Of a stretch of DNA of 64,000 bases, positions 1-10,704 are shown in pieces (within the stretch, counting starts at the first letter, position 1; each line of letters starts with the position of its first letter). A program made the translations under genes and the position numbers. The stretch covers positions 1,511,501 through 1,575,500 of the forward strand of contig CANJKZ010000724.1 in assembly GCA_947471745.1 (NCBI GenBank), in the 5' to 3' direction. The notes under the pieces are model-generated. The model did not search any database, was not told the origin of the DNA, and saw only the letters and a list, made by a program, of their open reading frames with translations. The DNA comes from Closterium sp. Naga37s-1. Its lineage: Eukaryota; Streptophyta; Zygnematophyceae; Desmidiales; Closteriaceae.

Positions 1-2215
1 GACCTCAACCGGTGCAGTCAAGAGAGGAGGGTCTACCTGAGACACACCTGAAGGAGCAGGACCGAGAGCGGGGAGGGGGTCTACCTGGGGAGCACCTGGA
101 GCGAGGAAGAACGGCGGGGGGGGGAGAGGGGCAGCCCGGTAGGGGAAGAGACGGTAAAAGGGAACCGACTCGTCGAACATGACGTCCTGGGAGGGGAAGA
201 CACGGCGCGAGGTGGGGTGGTAAAACTGCCAACCAAGCGCGTCAGGGACAAAGCCAAGGAAGACACAGGGAACAACGCGCGCGGAGAGCTTGTCCGCGGT
301 GGTATCGTGGACAAAGGCACGAGCACCCTATACCCGGAAACGCGACGCATCGCCAACCTTCCTCGTCCACAGCAGTGTGGGCGAGGTCTCCGGCAAGGAG
401 ACACGGGGCCAGAGGTTGAGCTGATGCGCGGCGTACCGGGCCGCAAACGGCCACAGAAAATGGGGGGCAGCCGCATGGATCATGGAGGTACGAGCGACCT
501 CCATGACTAAGCCAATGCGGCGCTCAGCAACCCCATTCTGCTGCGGAGAGGCCGGAAGCGTGAACGTCTGGCGGATGCCGTGCTCCGCAGAGAAGGCTGC
601 CAAGAGGTCGGAGGAAAACTCCCCACCTCTGTCAGAGTGCAGACGCAGGACGGGAAGCTCCGTCCCGAACCGCTCGCGGAGCTGGAGACGAGTAGCGCGG
701 ATCCAAGGGATCAACACATCAGGGACCTCACCCTTGGTGCGCAAGGGGAAGACCGTGGTGTAGCGCGTGTAGTCGTCGACGACCAGCAGGAAGTACCGCT
801 CGTGGCCCTGTCCACGGACGCGGGCTGGGCCCCACACGTCCAGGTGGAGAGTCTGCAGGGGAGCCTCTGTGGGAGGGAACGAGGAGGAGTGAGGAGCGGC
901 GCGCTGCCGCCCCTCGACACAGGGAAGACATGGAGGAGCAGGCGAGGGTGGGAGGGGAGGGAGAACCCTGGGAAGACCAGAGACAAGGACACGGCGGTAC
1001 ATGCTGCGAAGGCGCTGCACCGAGGGGTGACAAAGGCGGTGGTGCCAAAGGAGGGTCTGGTGCGACAAGGCGCGACACGAGCAGGGGGCCGACAACTGAT
1101 CTGGCGCAGACGCAGACGCAGCTACCTGAGGGGACTCAGTAGTCAGTGTGTACAGGCCCGACCCCGGCTGCCGAGTGAAGGTAGCCAGGTGACGACCCGT
1201 CTGAGCGTACGTGCAGTGTGTCACATGCTCGTAGGCAGGGATGAACTGGTGAACACCCGCGTCCTGGAGCGCAGAACCCGCCACCAAGTTCGTAGAGAAC
1301 GAGGGGAGGTAAAGACCCGACAGTGTGCCGGACGGGACAGCAGGACAAGGGAGGACAGTGGAGGAGGTCGCACGGACTGGACCCCCAGAGGGGTCTGCCA
1401 GGGAGACTGGAACCGGCCGACTGAGCAGCGTGAGGGTGGTGCTGTCGCGAAAGAAGGAGCGAGAAGCACCAGAGTCAAGTGTGAAGGTGTACAAGGCCTC
1501 AGCAGGCGCAGTACCAGAGAGAGCAGACTCACCAGCACCTGAAGCAGCACCCTCACCAGTACCTAGAGCAGGAGACACACTAGCCCCTAGAGCAGCAGCC
1601 TCACCAGCACCTAGAGCAGCAGGCTCTATACCTGGGTCAGGCGGTACGCACAGGTAACAGGCACGGTCAGCACTAGTAGGCAATGCATACATGGCAGTGA
1701 GAATAGCATCATAGTCAAGAGCATAGATATCTACCCCCTGTCCAAGCAGCTCCAGCCAGGTGGGGAGCTCAGCCTCGTCGCCAAACTCGGTACGCCAAGC
1801 GTCGCTCTGACGGCGAAGCAGCGGGACTGTGTGTGACTAAGTGTCCCGCAAGCCTGACCAGTCCGATCACCTGTGCGAATGACGTACGGGCAGCGAACGG
1901 TACTCAAAGACCCTCTACTCTGAGCGTACCACTCACGAAGCTGCCGAGGCGTGAGAGACTCGCGCGGACTTCGCTGGAGCTGCATCTGGCCACCGCCAGT
2001 AGCAGTAGTAGCAGTAGTAGCCGCAGTAGCAGCAGTAACAGCAGTAGCAGCAGTAGCAGCAGTAGCAGCGCGGCCACCCCTCCAACCAGCGTACCACTCA
2101 CGAAGCTGCTGGGGCGTGAGGGACTCACGCGGACGTCGCTGGAGCTGCATCTGGCCAACGCCAGTAGCAGCAGTAGCAGTAGTAACAGCAGCAGCGCGGG
2201 CAGGGCAGGTGCGGT

Positions 2216-2250
<35 letters not shown>

Positions 2251-2342
2251 CGGGCAGGCAGGTGCTCACCAGTGGTGGAAAGGGCCAGCGCTCGGCGGGT
2301 GGCGGCAGGGTAGGCGCACGACGGCGGCGACGGCGGGGCCAC
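1..2342 (-). pseudogene. copia-1 gag(C-term)-protease-integrase polyprotein, broken
   Basis: Two copies of an LREWYA-containing gag repeat are followed by a zinc-finger-like motif (Cys-x14-Cys-x4-His-x4-Cys), then a frameshift near 1800-1850 relative to the intact relatives. From 1692 the frame encodes MYALPTS, an aspartic protease core (LDSGASRSFFRD), the HHCC zinc-binding GAG-pre-integrase (LLWHHRLCHPS ... CLPCVEG) and the integrase core with the first catalytic Asp in LHLDVWGPA. At 328-330 the Trp of the conserved FRVWGSRAF motif has become a stop; homologous sequence continues in the same frame to the window edge. Confidence 0.85.
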
Positions 2343-3250
2343 AGCAGCAGCTGCAGAGTAGGGCCGCGGCAGCTGCAGGGTGGGGCAGGTCAGGGCCGCG
2401 TCAGCTGCAGGGCTGGCGGAGCCGCGTCAGCGTCCAGGCGGGGCCGCGTCGGCGGCAGGGCGCGGCCGCGGCAACTGCAGGGCGGGGTCGCGTCAGCGGT
2501 AGGTCGGGGCCGCGTCAGCTGCAGGGCTGGCGGGGCCGCGTCGGCGTCAGGGCGCGGCCGCGTCAGCTGCAGGGCTGGCTAGGCCGCGTCAGCAGTAGGG
2601 CGCGGCCGCGTCAGCTGTAGGGCTGGCGAGGCCGCGTCAGAAGCAGGGCGGGGCCGCGCCGGCAGCAGGGCGGGCCGCGACCGCGGCCTGACGGAGCTGC
2701 GACAGCGATTTGGCGGGGCCGCGTCGGCGGCAGGACGGGGCCTCGACCGCGGCAAGATGGGGCCGCGTCAGCGGCAAGGCGGGGCCGCGACCGCGGCCTG
2801 CCGGGGCCGCGACAGCGACCTGACGGGGCCGCGCTCTGGCCTGACGGGCCTGCAGAGGCTGCGCGCGGGCGGCGAGGGCCTGCATGGGCAGCGCGCGGTC
2901 TGGCAGAGGCTGCGCGTGGGCGGCGACGGCCTGTAGGGGCGGCGCGCGGTCGGGCAGAGGCCGCCCGCGGGCGGCAAGGGCCTGCAGGGGCAGTGCGCCG
3001 GCCTGACGGGCCTGCAGGGGACGGCTCGGAGGCCTGACGGGCCTGCAGGGGCAGCTCGGGGGCCTGACGGGCCTGCAGGGGCGGCTCGGGGGCCTGACTA
3101 GCCTGCAGTGGCGGCGTACTGGCCTAGGGCAGCAGGAGGCAGCGCGAGGGCTGCAGGACGGCGCGCGCGGCGCAGCACGTTACGAGGCAAGGCAGGCCGG
3201 CAGGCAGGCGTAGGGGGGTAGCGCGGTAACCGCAACGGTAGGTGGGCCCG
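2343..3250 (-). repeat. copia-1 GC-rich repetitive leader
   Basis: About 900 bases of diverged tandem GC-rich units, with variants of GGGGCCGCGTCAGC and GGCCTGACGGGCCTGCAG. It lies between the primer binding site and the gag region. The other copia elements here have leaders of the same character but different repeat units. No credible protein; long open frames result from low complexity. Confidence 0.7.
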
Positions 3251-3588
3251 AAAAAAAAAACAAGAGGCGACGAACTCGTCTTAGGGTTGCGAAGCAACAT
3301 TACAGTGTAATTTTTAGATGCACTTGACATATAATGAGAATTATATAATATCGTAACATGACTTTGATATTTGATGAACTACTGCTATTTACATATACAT
3401 TGACATATAATATAGGTTTACATATATGAATAGGGGTGGTCGTTTTGGATATAGATTCTGAATGTTAAGAACATTCTTTATGTTAAAGTTATTCTTATTC
3501 TGTTCAGATTATTTGGTTTTATGGTGATTGGAAATCTGGAAACAACAAAACTACAAAACGGAACAAGAAAAGAAGTTTACCGTATCAA

Positions 3589-3660
3589 TGTGCACGACCG
3601 GATTCAAACCGCCGACCTTCGTGATGAAACGCGACATCGATAGCGCTGTGCTAAACACGC
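3589..3660 (-). other. tRNA-Met-like sequence (possible SINE head or tRNA pseudogene)
   Basis: On the minus strand an A-box-like TAGCACAGCGCT (3653-3642) and a B-box-like GGTTTGAATCC (3610-3600) sit at tRNA spacing. Between them the anticodon-loop region reads TTTCATC, suggesting a CAT anticodon. Acceptor pairing is only about 5 of 7 with wobbles and the anticodon stem is poor, so this is not a convincing functional tRNA. It fits a tRNA-derived SINE head or a decayed tRNA. Confidence 0.35.
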
Positions 3661-4088
3661 TGTTTCAGATTTGGCGCTAAATTTAACAGTCTATAACTGC
3701 AATCAAAAACGTCCCATCCTAGGGTTTCGTCAAATTCCTTTGTGCTTCGTTTCTCTTCCAACTACTCACGCCACTCTAGCTTCTCCCGTCCCTCACGTCA
3801 CTCACGCTACTCACGCCCCAGACTAGTGCTCATATTAAGGTAAGCCATATTCTCTCTATTTCTTAAGCTCATTCTAGTTGAGAGTGGGTCCTAGTTTAAC
3901 TCATTATGGTTGAGAGTTTGTTTTTTTTAAACGAGATCTAGACGTATATGTTAACCAGAAGATGATGTATCATCCTGCCTTATTGTTGTATCATCCTCTC
4001 TTTCATTCCGTTTTGTCTAGCTCAATTTCGTCGCTTATTCTAGTTTCTTATTGTTTCTTACCGTTCCTTCTATCTCCATCGGTTATGC

Positions 4089-4697
<609 letters not shown>

Positions 4698-5838
4698 ATT
4701 CCTTCCGTCCGTCCTTCCATCTTTCCTTCCCTCATACCTTCCATGCTTCCTTTACGTCTTCCTTCATTATGTTTACGGCTTCAGTTTGCTGCTTCCGTTT
4801 TCTGCCACCGTTTTCTGCTTCCATTGTATACTTCCGTTTTATGCTTCTGTTTTTTGCTTTGTTTAATGTGCTTTGTTTTCTGTTACCTCTGTTGACCCTA
4901 CCTTCCCTTTCTCATTATCTTTTTTTTTTTTGTTCTCAGGAGTCTTGCTGATCAGGAAGGCGAGTCCAATCTGGATAATCGTAGTTGTCACTTATAGAAT
5001 TCACCATATTGCCCGTTTTACTTTGTTTTGCATCTTTTATGTATTATCTTGGGTTTCCTGCTCGTTTTTTTGCTGTCCATGCGTTTGGTTGTTGTGAATG
5101 TGTTTGCTTGTCTGGGTGTGCATTCATCTATCATTGCAATGACAATGCACGTCTGTGGGTTTTAAAAGGGTGAATCAGGTTTATCATTTCATTAGAAGGT
5201 TCATTGGCGCGCCTGTCGGGAGCCCACTTGAGCTGGAGATGATAGATTTGACCATCTTTTTAGAGTTCACAGATTGTGTTGTTTCATGTGACTGCTGATT
5301 GTTCAAGGATTATGCTGTTAGCTCCCCCCCATGCTAGGCAGGGGATGCGATAGCATAGTTCTTGGATCGTTAGCTTTCACGCATTTATATCATGAACTAG
5401 TATGCATGTATTCAACATAAAACATTGTGCATACTGAAGCATCATTATCATTATTGCATAATGCATTTATAAAATTTGTATCATTATATTCATTCAAGCA
5501 TGTATCATTATATTCATTCATGTATTATTATATTTATTTAAGCACAAAGGTTTAATTTATAACATATATGCATTTTACGACAGTCACGTAATTACCATTA
5601 TATCATCCAACATACCGCACAAAAATATGTCGTAGTGCGAACAGAAAAATCACTACCATCACATTACAATTGAATGTAGACAATACTTACTGGTCATGTA
5701 GCTAGCAACTAGTGCATCCTGTTTTTTTTTATTTCACATTTTATTTTAGATAAATAAAATGTGGAAAAAAAAAGCTGTCCAAATCGATTGTAATAGGTTG
5801 CTTTGCAACCCAAAAAAAAACGGTCCTACGGACCTAGT

Positions 5839-5850
5839 GCTCTGAAACCA
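5839..5850 (-). promoter_or_regulatory. copia-1 primer binding site
   Basis: TGGTTTCAGAGC on the minus strand directly follows the LTR end. It differs by one base from TGGTATCAGAGC, the plant initiator-Met tRNA complement used by most plant LTR retrotransposons. Confidence 0.8.
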
Positions 5851-5984
5851 TGTCAGAATCTAGCAGCAGGAATGATTGAACTATGAAAGAGTTGGGTACA
5901 AATATGAAACCCTAAAGTGGGCTGTACCCCATATTGGCTACCCCACTACAGTCTAAACATATATAGCAGATATAACATTTGACA
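5851..5984 (-). repeat. copia-1 5' LTR (134 bp)
   Basis: On the minus strand it begins TGTCAAATG and ends TTCTGACA (TG...CA). It carries the CTGTAGTGGGGTA core shared with the other copia LTRs in this window. The adjoining 12 bases at 5839-5850 are the primer binding site, and 5985 onward is gypsy A pol. Confidence 0.85.
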
Positions 5985-8879
5985 GAGGCAGCAGACAAAG
6001 GGGGGGATTTACAGAAACTGCTAGCCGACGTACTGGGTGATCTGGCAGCACTGTTGAAACAGTACAGTGACATTTTCCCGGACGACCTACCGACAGGACT
6101 GCCACCTCAGCGACCGCACGACCACAGGATAGAGCTAGAACCGGGGGCACAGCCAACAGTACAGCGACAGTTCCGGCTGACCCAACCCGAACTGGACGAA
6201 CTGAGGAAGCGGCTGGATTACCTGCTCGAGAAGGAGTTCATTCGCCCTAGTTCGTCGCCTTTCGCAGCACCGATACTGTTCACACCGAAAAAGGACGGGG
6301 GATTTCGCATGTGCATAGATTACAGAGCACTGAACAGGGTTACCATCAAATCTCGTTATCCCATCCCGCGAACCGACGAACTGATCGACCAACTACGCAC
6401 AGCCCGGGTTTTCTCAAAAATTGACCTTCGGGAAGGCTACCACCAGATTCGCGTCAACCCACCCGACTTCCCCAAGACAGCCTTCCGAACACGCTACGGA
6501 TCTTTCGAATGCACTGTCATGCCCTTCGGACTGACCAACGCCCCCGCCACTTTTCAAATGACCATGAACGAAGCCTTCTGCCCGCTCTTAGATAAGTGCG
6601 TCATCGTTTATCTGGACGACATACTGATTTACAACCCTGACAGAGCACAGCACTTACAGGACATCGAAGCAGTTTTTAAGATACTGAGTGAGAACCGCCT
6701 ACTGACAAAAGCGTCTAAGTGTGAGTTTTTACACGACCGACTGGAGTTTTTGGGACACGTTATTTCAGCCGCAGGAGTGGAAATAGACCCGAGAAAAATC
6801 GCGACGATTCAAGCATGGCACGCGCCGACTAACTTGACCGAGTTGCAGAGTTTTTTGGGGTTCGTCAACTACGTGCGCCGGTTCATCCCCGACATGGCGG
6901 AGTTGACTGCCCCATTGACCGACCTGCTGAGGAAGGGGGTCGAGTACACGTGGGGGGAGAAAGAGCAAGCTGCCTTCTCGGCCCTCAAAAATATTTTGTG
7001 CTCGCCGCTCGTACTTCACATCGCAGATCCGCACCGTCCGTTCGAACTCGTCACCGACGCTAGCGACATCGCTATGGGAGCAGTACTGTTGCAAGACTTC
7101 GGGAACGGCCTTCAGCCAATCGCGTACGAGTCCCGCAAGCTTCACCCGCCCGAACGCAACTACCCGATACACGACCGCGAGATGTTGGCGATCGTGCACG
7201 CGTTCAAGGTGTGGCGATGTTACCTCACGGGAGCAGACGTGATAGTACGGACAGACCATCGATCACTACAGTACCTTCGCGCCCAACCGAATCTCAACCC
7301 ACGACAGATCTGCTGGTTGGACTATCTGGAGTCCAACTTCCACTACACTGTCACGTACAAAAAAGGCGCATCCAACATCGCCGACGCACTCACACGCCCC
7401 ACCGCCCAACTCCACGCCATCCTACTCGCCCAAACCAATCCACTGTTAACAGGCCTATTCACCCACGGATACAGTACCGACCCGTTTTTCACAACCGGAA
7501 ATTCACAGCAACTGGCAGAGGCCAGAGGCGTCTATTACGTAAAAACAGGCACCAACCGCATCTGGGTACCCGTGTACTCACTACTGAGGGAACTGTTACT
7601 GCAGGAGGCACACGACGGGATTACCTGGGGACATTTCAGGGTAGAAAAAACGCGACAGCAACTACAGCGGTATTACTACTGGCCGGAGCTGTTGACCGAC
7701 GTACAGCACCACGTGGGCTCGTGCCCTACGTGTCAGGTGATGAAGAGCTCGCGAAAACGAAAGGCGGGTCACTTGCAGCCGATTCCACCGCCTGAGCGCG
7801 CCTGGCAGCAGGTTACCATGGATTTCGTCACGGGGTTACCTTCGAACCCTGGGGGTAACGACGCAGTTATGGTCGTCGTTGACAGGTTGACGAAGATGGC
7901 ACACTTCGCTGCGTGCAAGAAATCGATCTCAGCCGAAGAAACCGCTCGCCTGTTCATCGCAGCCGTCGTTCGACTGCACGGGATACCAGCCGCGACAATC
8001 AGCGACCTCGACACGAAGTTCACCAGCAACTTCTGGAAAAACCTCTATGAGCAGTTCCGGACCAGGCTACAGTTCAGCTCGTCGTACCACCCCGAGACCG
8101 ACGGTCAAACGGAGCGGACGAATCAGACGATGGAGCAGTTGATTCGTGCCACGTGCGACGACCCGACCACTTGGGAGCAGCAGCTGCCGCTGATCGAGTT
8201 CGCGTACAACAACGCCACGTCAGCGACGACGCAGCAGTCCCCCTTCTACCTGAACTACGGGCAAAACCCTACAGTGCCCATGACGCCGAGTCCGGACAAC
8301 CCAACACCACGTGCACAGCAATTCGCCGAAATTTTGCAAGCTGCCCGCACCAGAGCCGCAGAAGCAATTAAAAAAGCCAATGTCATCGCTAAGCGCAACG
8401 CTAACCGCCACCGCCGCCCGGTCACGTACCAGTCAGGAGACTACGTACTACTCAACACACAGAACTTAAGACTGTCCGTCGTACCAAAATTGCGACCCCG
8501 CTACTGTGGACCATTCCAAATCAGCCACATGATTACCCCAGTGACAGCCCACCTACTGTTGCCGACGGACTGGTACATCAGCCCTTCATTCCACGTCAGC
8601 CTGCTTCGCCCATACATCCCAACCACAAGCCAACTGCCTCGTCACCGCCCACCATCCATGACTCGCCCTGCATCGGAGCCGATCATCGAACTCGAAAAAA
8701 TCATGAGCCATCGGATTCGACACCCCACGGGAATCAAGAGGATTGAATTCCTCGTTCGCTGGAAGGATCGCACGCCAACTGAAGATAGCTGGGTGCCCCT
8801 GGCCAACATCGAAAACCACCCTGCCCTGCAAGTGTACCTGAGGAGCCGAGGTTTCCGCGATATACACGCACTCGCGTAG
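5985..8879 (+). CDS. gypsy A pol (RT-RNase H-integrase-chromodomain), partial
   Basis: An uninterrupted frame of about 964 codons. In order: reverse transcriptase with the YLDD catalytic motif at 6609-6620; RNase H (VTDASDIAMGAVL; DREMLAIVHAF; RTDHRSLQYL); integrase HHCC zinc finger (CPTCQVM), catalytic core (MDFVTGLP; SDLDTKFTS; YHPETDGQTERTNQ); and a C-terminal chromodomain (RIEFLVRWKDRTPTEDSWV) that places it among chromoviruses. Two conserved integrase spots differ from gypsy B and C: TWGHFRVEK for TSGHFGVEK, and SDLDT for SDRDT. The copy is therefore decaying by missense change despite its open frame. The frame reads in from copia-1 LTR sequence and has no native start. Confidence 0.9.
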   Translation, partial: EAADKGGDLQKLLADVLGDLAALLKQYSDIFPDDLPTGLPPQRPHDHRIELEPGAQPTVQRQFRLTQPELDELRKRLDYLLEKEFIRPSSSPFAAPILFTPKKDGGFRMCIDYRALNRVTIKSRYPIPRTDELIDQLRTARVFSKIDLREGYHQIRVNPPDFPKTAFRTRYGSFECTVMPFGLTNAPATFQMTMNEAFCPLLDKCVIVYLDDILIYNPDRAQHLQDIEAVFKILSENRLLTKASKCEFLHDRLEFLGHVISAAGVEIDPRKIATIQAWHAPTNLTELQSFLGFVNYVRRFIPDMAELTAPLTDLLRKGVEYTWGEKEQAAFSALKNILCSPLVLHIADPHRPFELVTDASDIAMGAVLLQDFGNGLQPIAYESRKLHPPERNYPIHDREMLAIVHAFKVWRCYLTGADVIVRTDHRSLQYLRAQPNLNPRQICWLDYLESNFHYTVTYKKGASNIADALTRPTAQLHAILLAQTNPLLTGLFTHGYSTDPFFTTGNSQQLAEARGVYYVKTGTNRIWVPVYSLLRELLLQEAHDGITWGHFRVEKTRQQLQRYYYWPELLTDVQHHVGSCPTCQVMKSSRKRKAGHLQPIPPPERAWQQVTMDFVTGLPSNPGGNDAVMVVVDRLTKMAHFAACKKSISAEETARLFIAAVVRLHGIPAATISDLDTKFTSNFWKNLYEQFRTRLQFSSSYHPETDGQTERTNQTMEQLIRATCDDPTTWEQQLPLIEFAYNNATSATTQQSPFYLNYGQNPTVPMTPSPDNPTPRAQQFAEILQAARTRAAEAIKKANVIAKRNANRHRRPVTYQSGDYVLLNTQNLRLSVVPKLRPRYCGPFQISHMITPVTAHLLLPTDWYISPSFHVSLLRPYIPTTSQLPRHRPPSMTRPASEPIIELEKIMSHRIRHPTGIKRIEFLVRWKDRTPTEDSWVPLANIENHPALQVYLRSRGFRDIHALA

Positions 8880-8907
8880 CGGAGGGGGCTTCTTGAGGGG
8901 GGGGTAG

Positions 8908-9234
8908 TGTAAGGATTTTTCTCGATATTCCTTAGCGCACCCTGCAACACCGCGTACAGCAGCAGCCGTTGTTCGCCCGTTACTGCTAACGGGGCTTCGC
9001 CGACTTCGCGCGCACTGTTTTCCCAAACCTCGCACTGCTGGACCGGCCGTGTCGGCCTACGCTTCGGGACTAGCCCGAGCCTTGCTTCCAGCGTAGCACT
9101 AGCTAGCTCGCACGCACCGCGTTACCGTTTGCATGTTTCGCGTATAACTGTTCGCTCATGCCTTAGCTCACATTTTGTACTCGTTTGACACCTTGGTGCA
9201 ATTCTCGCTACCTCGATTCATTGCACCCGTAACA
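8908..9234 (+). repeat. gypsy A 3' LTR (327 bp)
   Basis: Begins TGTAAGGATTTTTC directly after the polypurine tract and ends CACCCGTAACA. It aligns along its full length with the reverse complements of the gypsy B and C LTRs. Its 5' partner is not in the window. Confidence 0.9.
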
Positions 9235-9689
9235 TCCTCCAAGAAAACACTCACGGTAAACTGAATAGTTTCCTAAACGGATGGTGCTTCAACAAACAAA
9301 ACCCTGATGCACACATACGCGCTTTAGTGGCTAAGTCCAGTCGAGCAACTAAGAACCATCATCCATCCATGTGACAGCTATGACTAGCCCCATGAAGAAA
9401 CCATTATCCACGGTAAGAAACCCGCGGTCGTATGGTCAGTGATAGGAATAGGAATGGACAACACGAATCACGATGCAGGAGGAGTACTATTCGGAGCAAC
9501 GATAGACTGACAGGTCGACTAAGACACATCTCCATCTCGTTGCTCTCACATTGGAATGCCTGGCTGCGTAGCAGCAGTAGCACATATAAACCGCTTCGTT
9601 TTTAAAGATCATTCGCGCTTGCCGCCGAGTTATCGAGGACTCGGTTTGTTTTTTTTTTGCGACGAGCAGTGCTCCACCCTCAGTCGCTC
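9235..9689. other. Intergenic region upstream of the Nudix gene
   Basis: Mixed-composition sequence between the gypsy A LTR and the Nudix start codon. It presumably holds the promoter and 5' UTR of that gene. No TATA box or repeat stands out; there is a T-run at 9647-9658. Confidence 0.5.
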
Positions 9690-10671
9690 ATGTTCGCGTC
9701 GTGGGTGTGTTCTCTGCGAGCTCACATCACCTTCATCACGCGCCACGTCATCGTCGACTCTCGCCACGTCACCGTCGACTCTCGCCACGTTACCGTCCAC
9801 ACGCGCCGGCTCACTGTCAGCACGAGCAACCAACCAACGCTAGTCTCTGGCGCCCACGTGCTTGAATCTCAGTTGCCGCGCCGCCTTCAGCTCTTACCAC
9901 CCGTTCCCAGACGACCTTCCTGCTCGCTGGGTCGAATTCAAGCGTCCAATTCTTCCTTTTCCTCGTTTTCCTCCTCCTTTTCCACTCTTCATGCGGTTTC
10001 CACGCTAACCAGAACCCTGAACCGGCCTCCCCCAATCAACGCTTCACTTCGGCTAAGAAGCACCCCCACTTCCATTCCTCCAGTCCCCTTGTCCGATTCC
10101 GCTTCCGCTTCCGCCTCCGCCTCCTTCCTCCCCGCCGTCGCGCTCCCCCTTCGCCCCCAAATTTCCCCCCATCCCCGCTGCGCGACTCCCCAAATGTGGC
10201 TCAACGAACGTCCAGTCAGCAGCTGCCACGTCAGAAGCGCCATGGTCGAACCTGGTCGTACCTCTGAAGCGGATGGGATGTTTGGGGGAAGCGGGGGCAG
10301 CGGGGATGGCGGTGGGTGGGAGGCTAATAAACGAATAGCGCATTTGCAAGGAGTGGTGGGGGATAGTGCAGTGATTAAAGAGGCAGTGACCCGTCTGGTT
10401 CGCTACATCCCGCCCTTGCTCTCACCCACTTCACCCTTCGCTCCTCCTCGCTCTGCCAACGCCGCTTCTTCTCTCACCTCCCCTCCCTCCTTCCTTTCCT
10501 CCTTCCCTCCCTGCTCTCCTGCCTCTGCCCCATCCCCTCTCTCCTCCTCCTCTTCTCTCATCCACACACGTGCTCTTTCCTCTGCGTCCTCCCCCTCTGA
10601 ACCGCCCAAGAAAGTCGTTGCTGCTACACTCGACGGCTGCAGTGACCCCACCACCATCACTATCAGCAACG

Positions 10672-10704
<33 letters not shown>

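Larger units (their letters stand above)
5985..9234 (+). mobile_element. gypsy A: Ty3/gypsy chromovirus, 5'-truncated by copia-1
   Basis: Contains pol from just after the protease to the end, a polypurine tract (GAGGGGGGGGTAG, about 8895-8907) and a complete 3' LTR (8908-9234). The upstream half (5' LTR, gag, protease) is expected beyond the left window edge, on the far side of copia-1. It belongs to the same family as gypsy B and C: near-identical protein and an LTR sharing the TGTAAGGA...CCCGTAACA ends. Confidence 0.9.
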
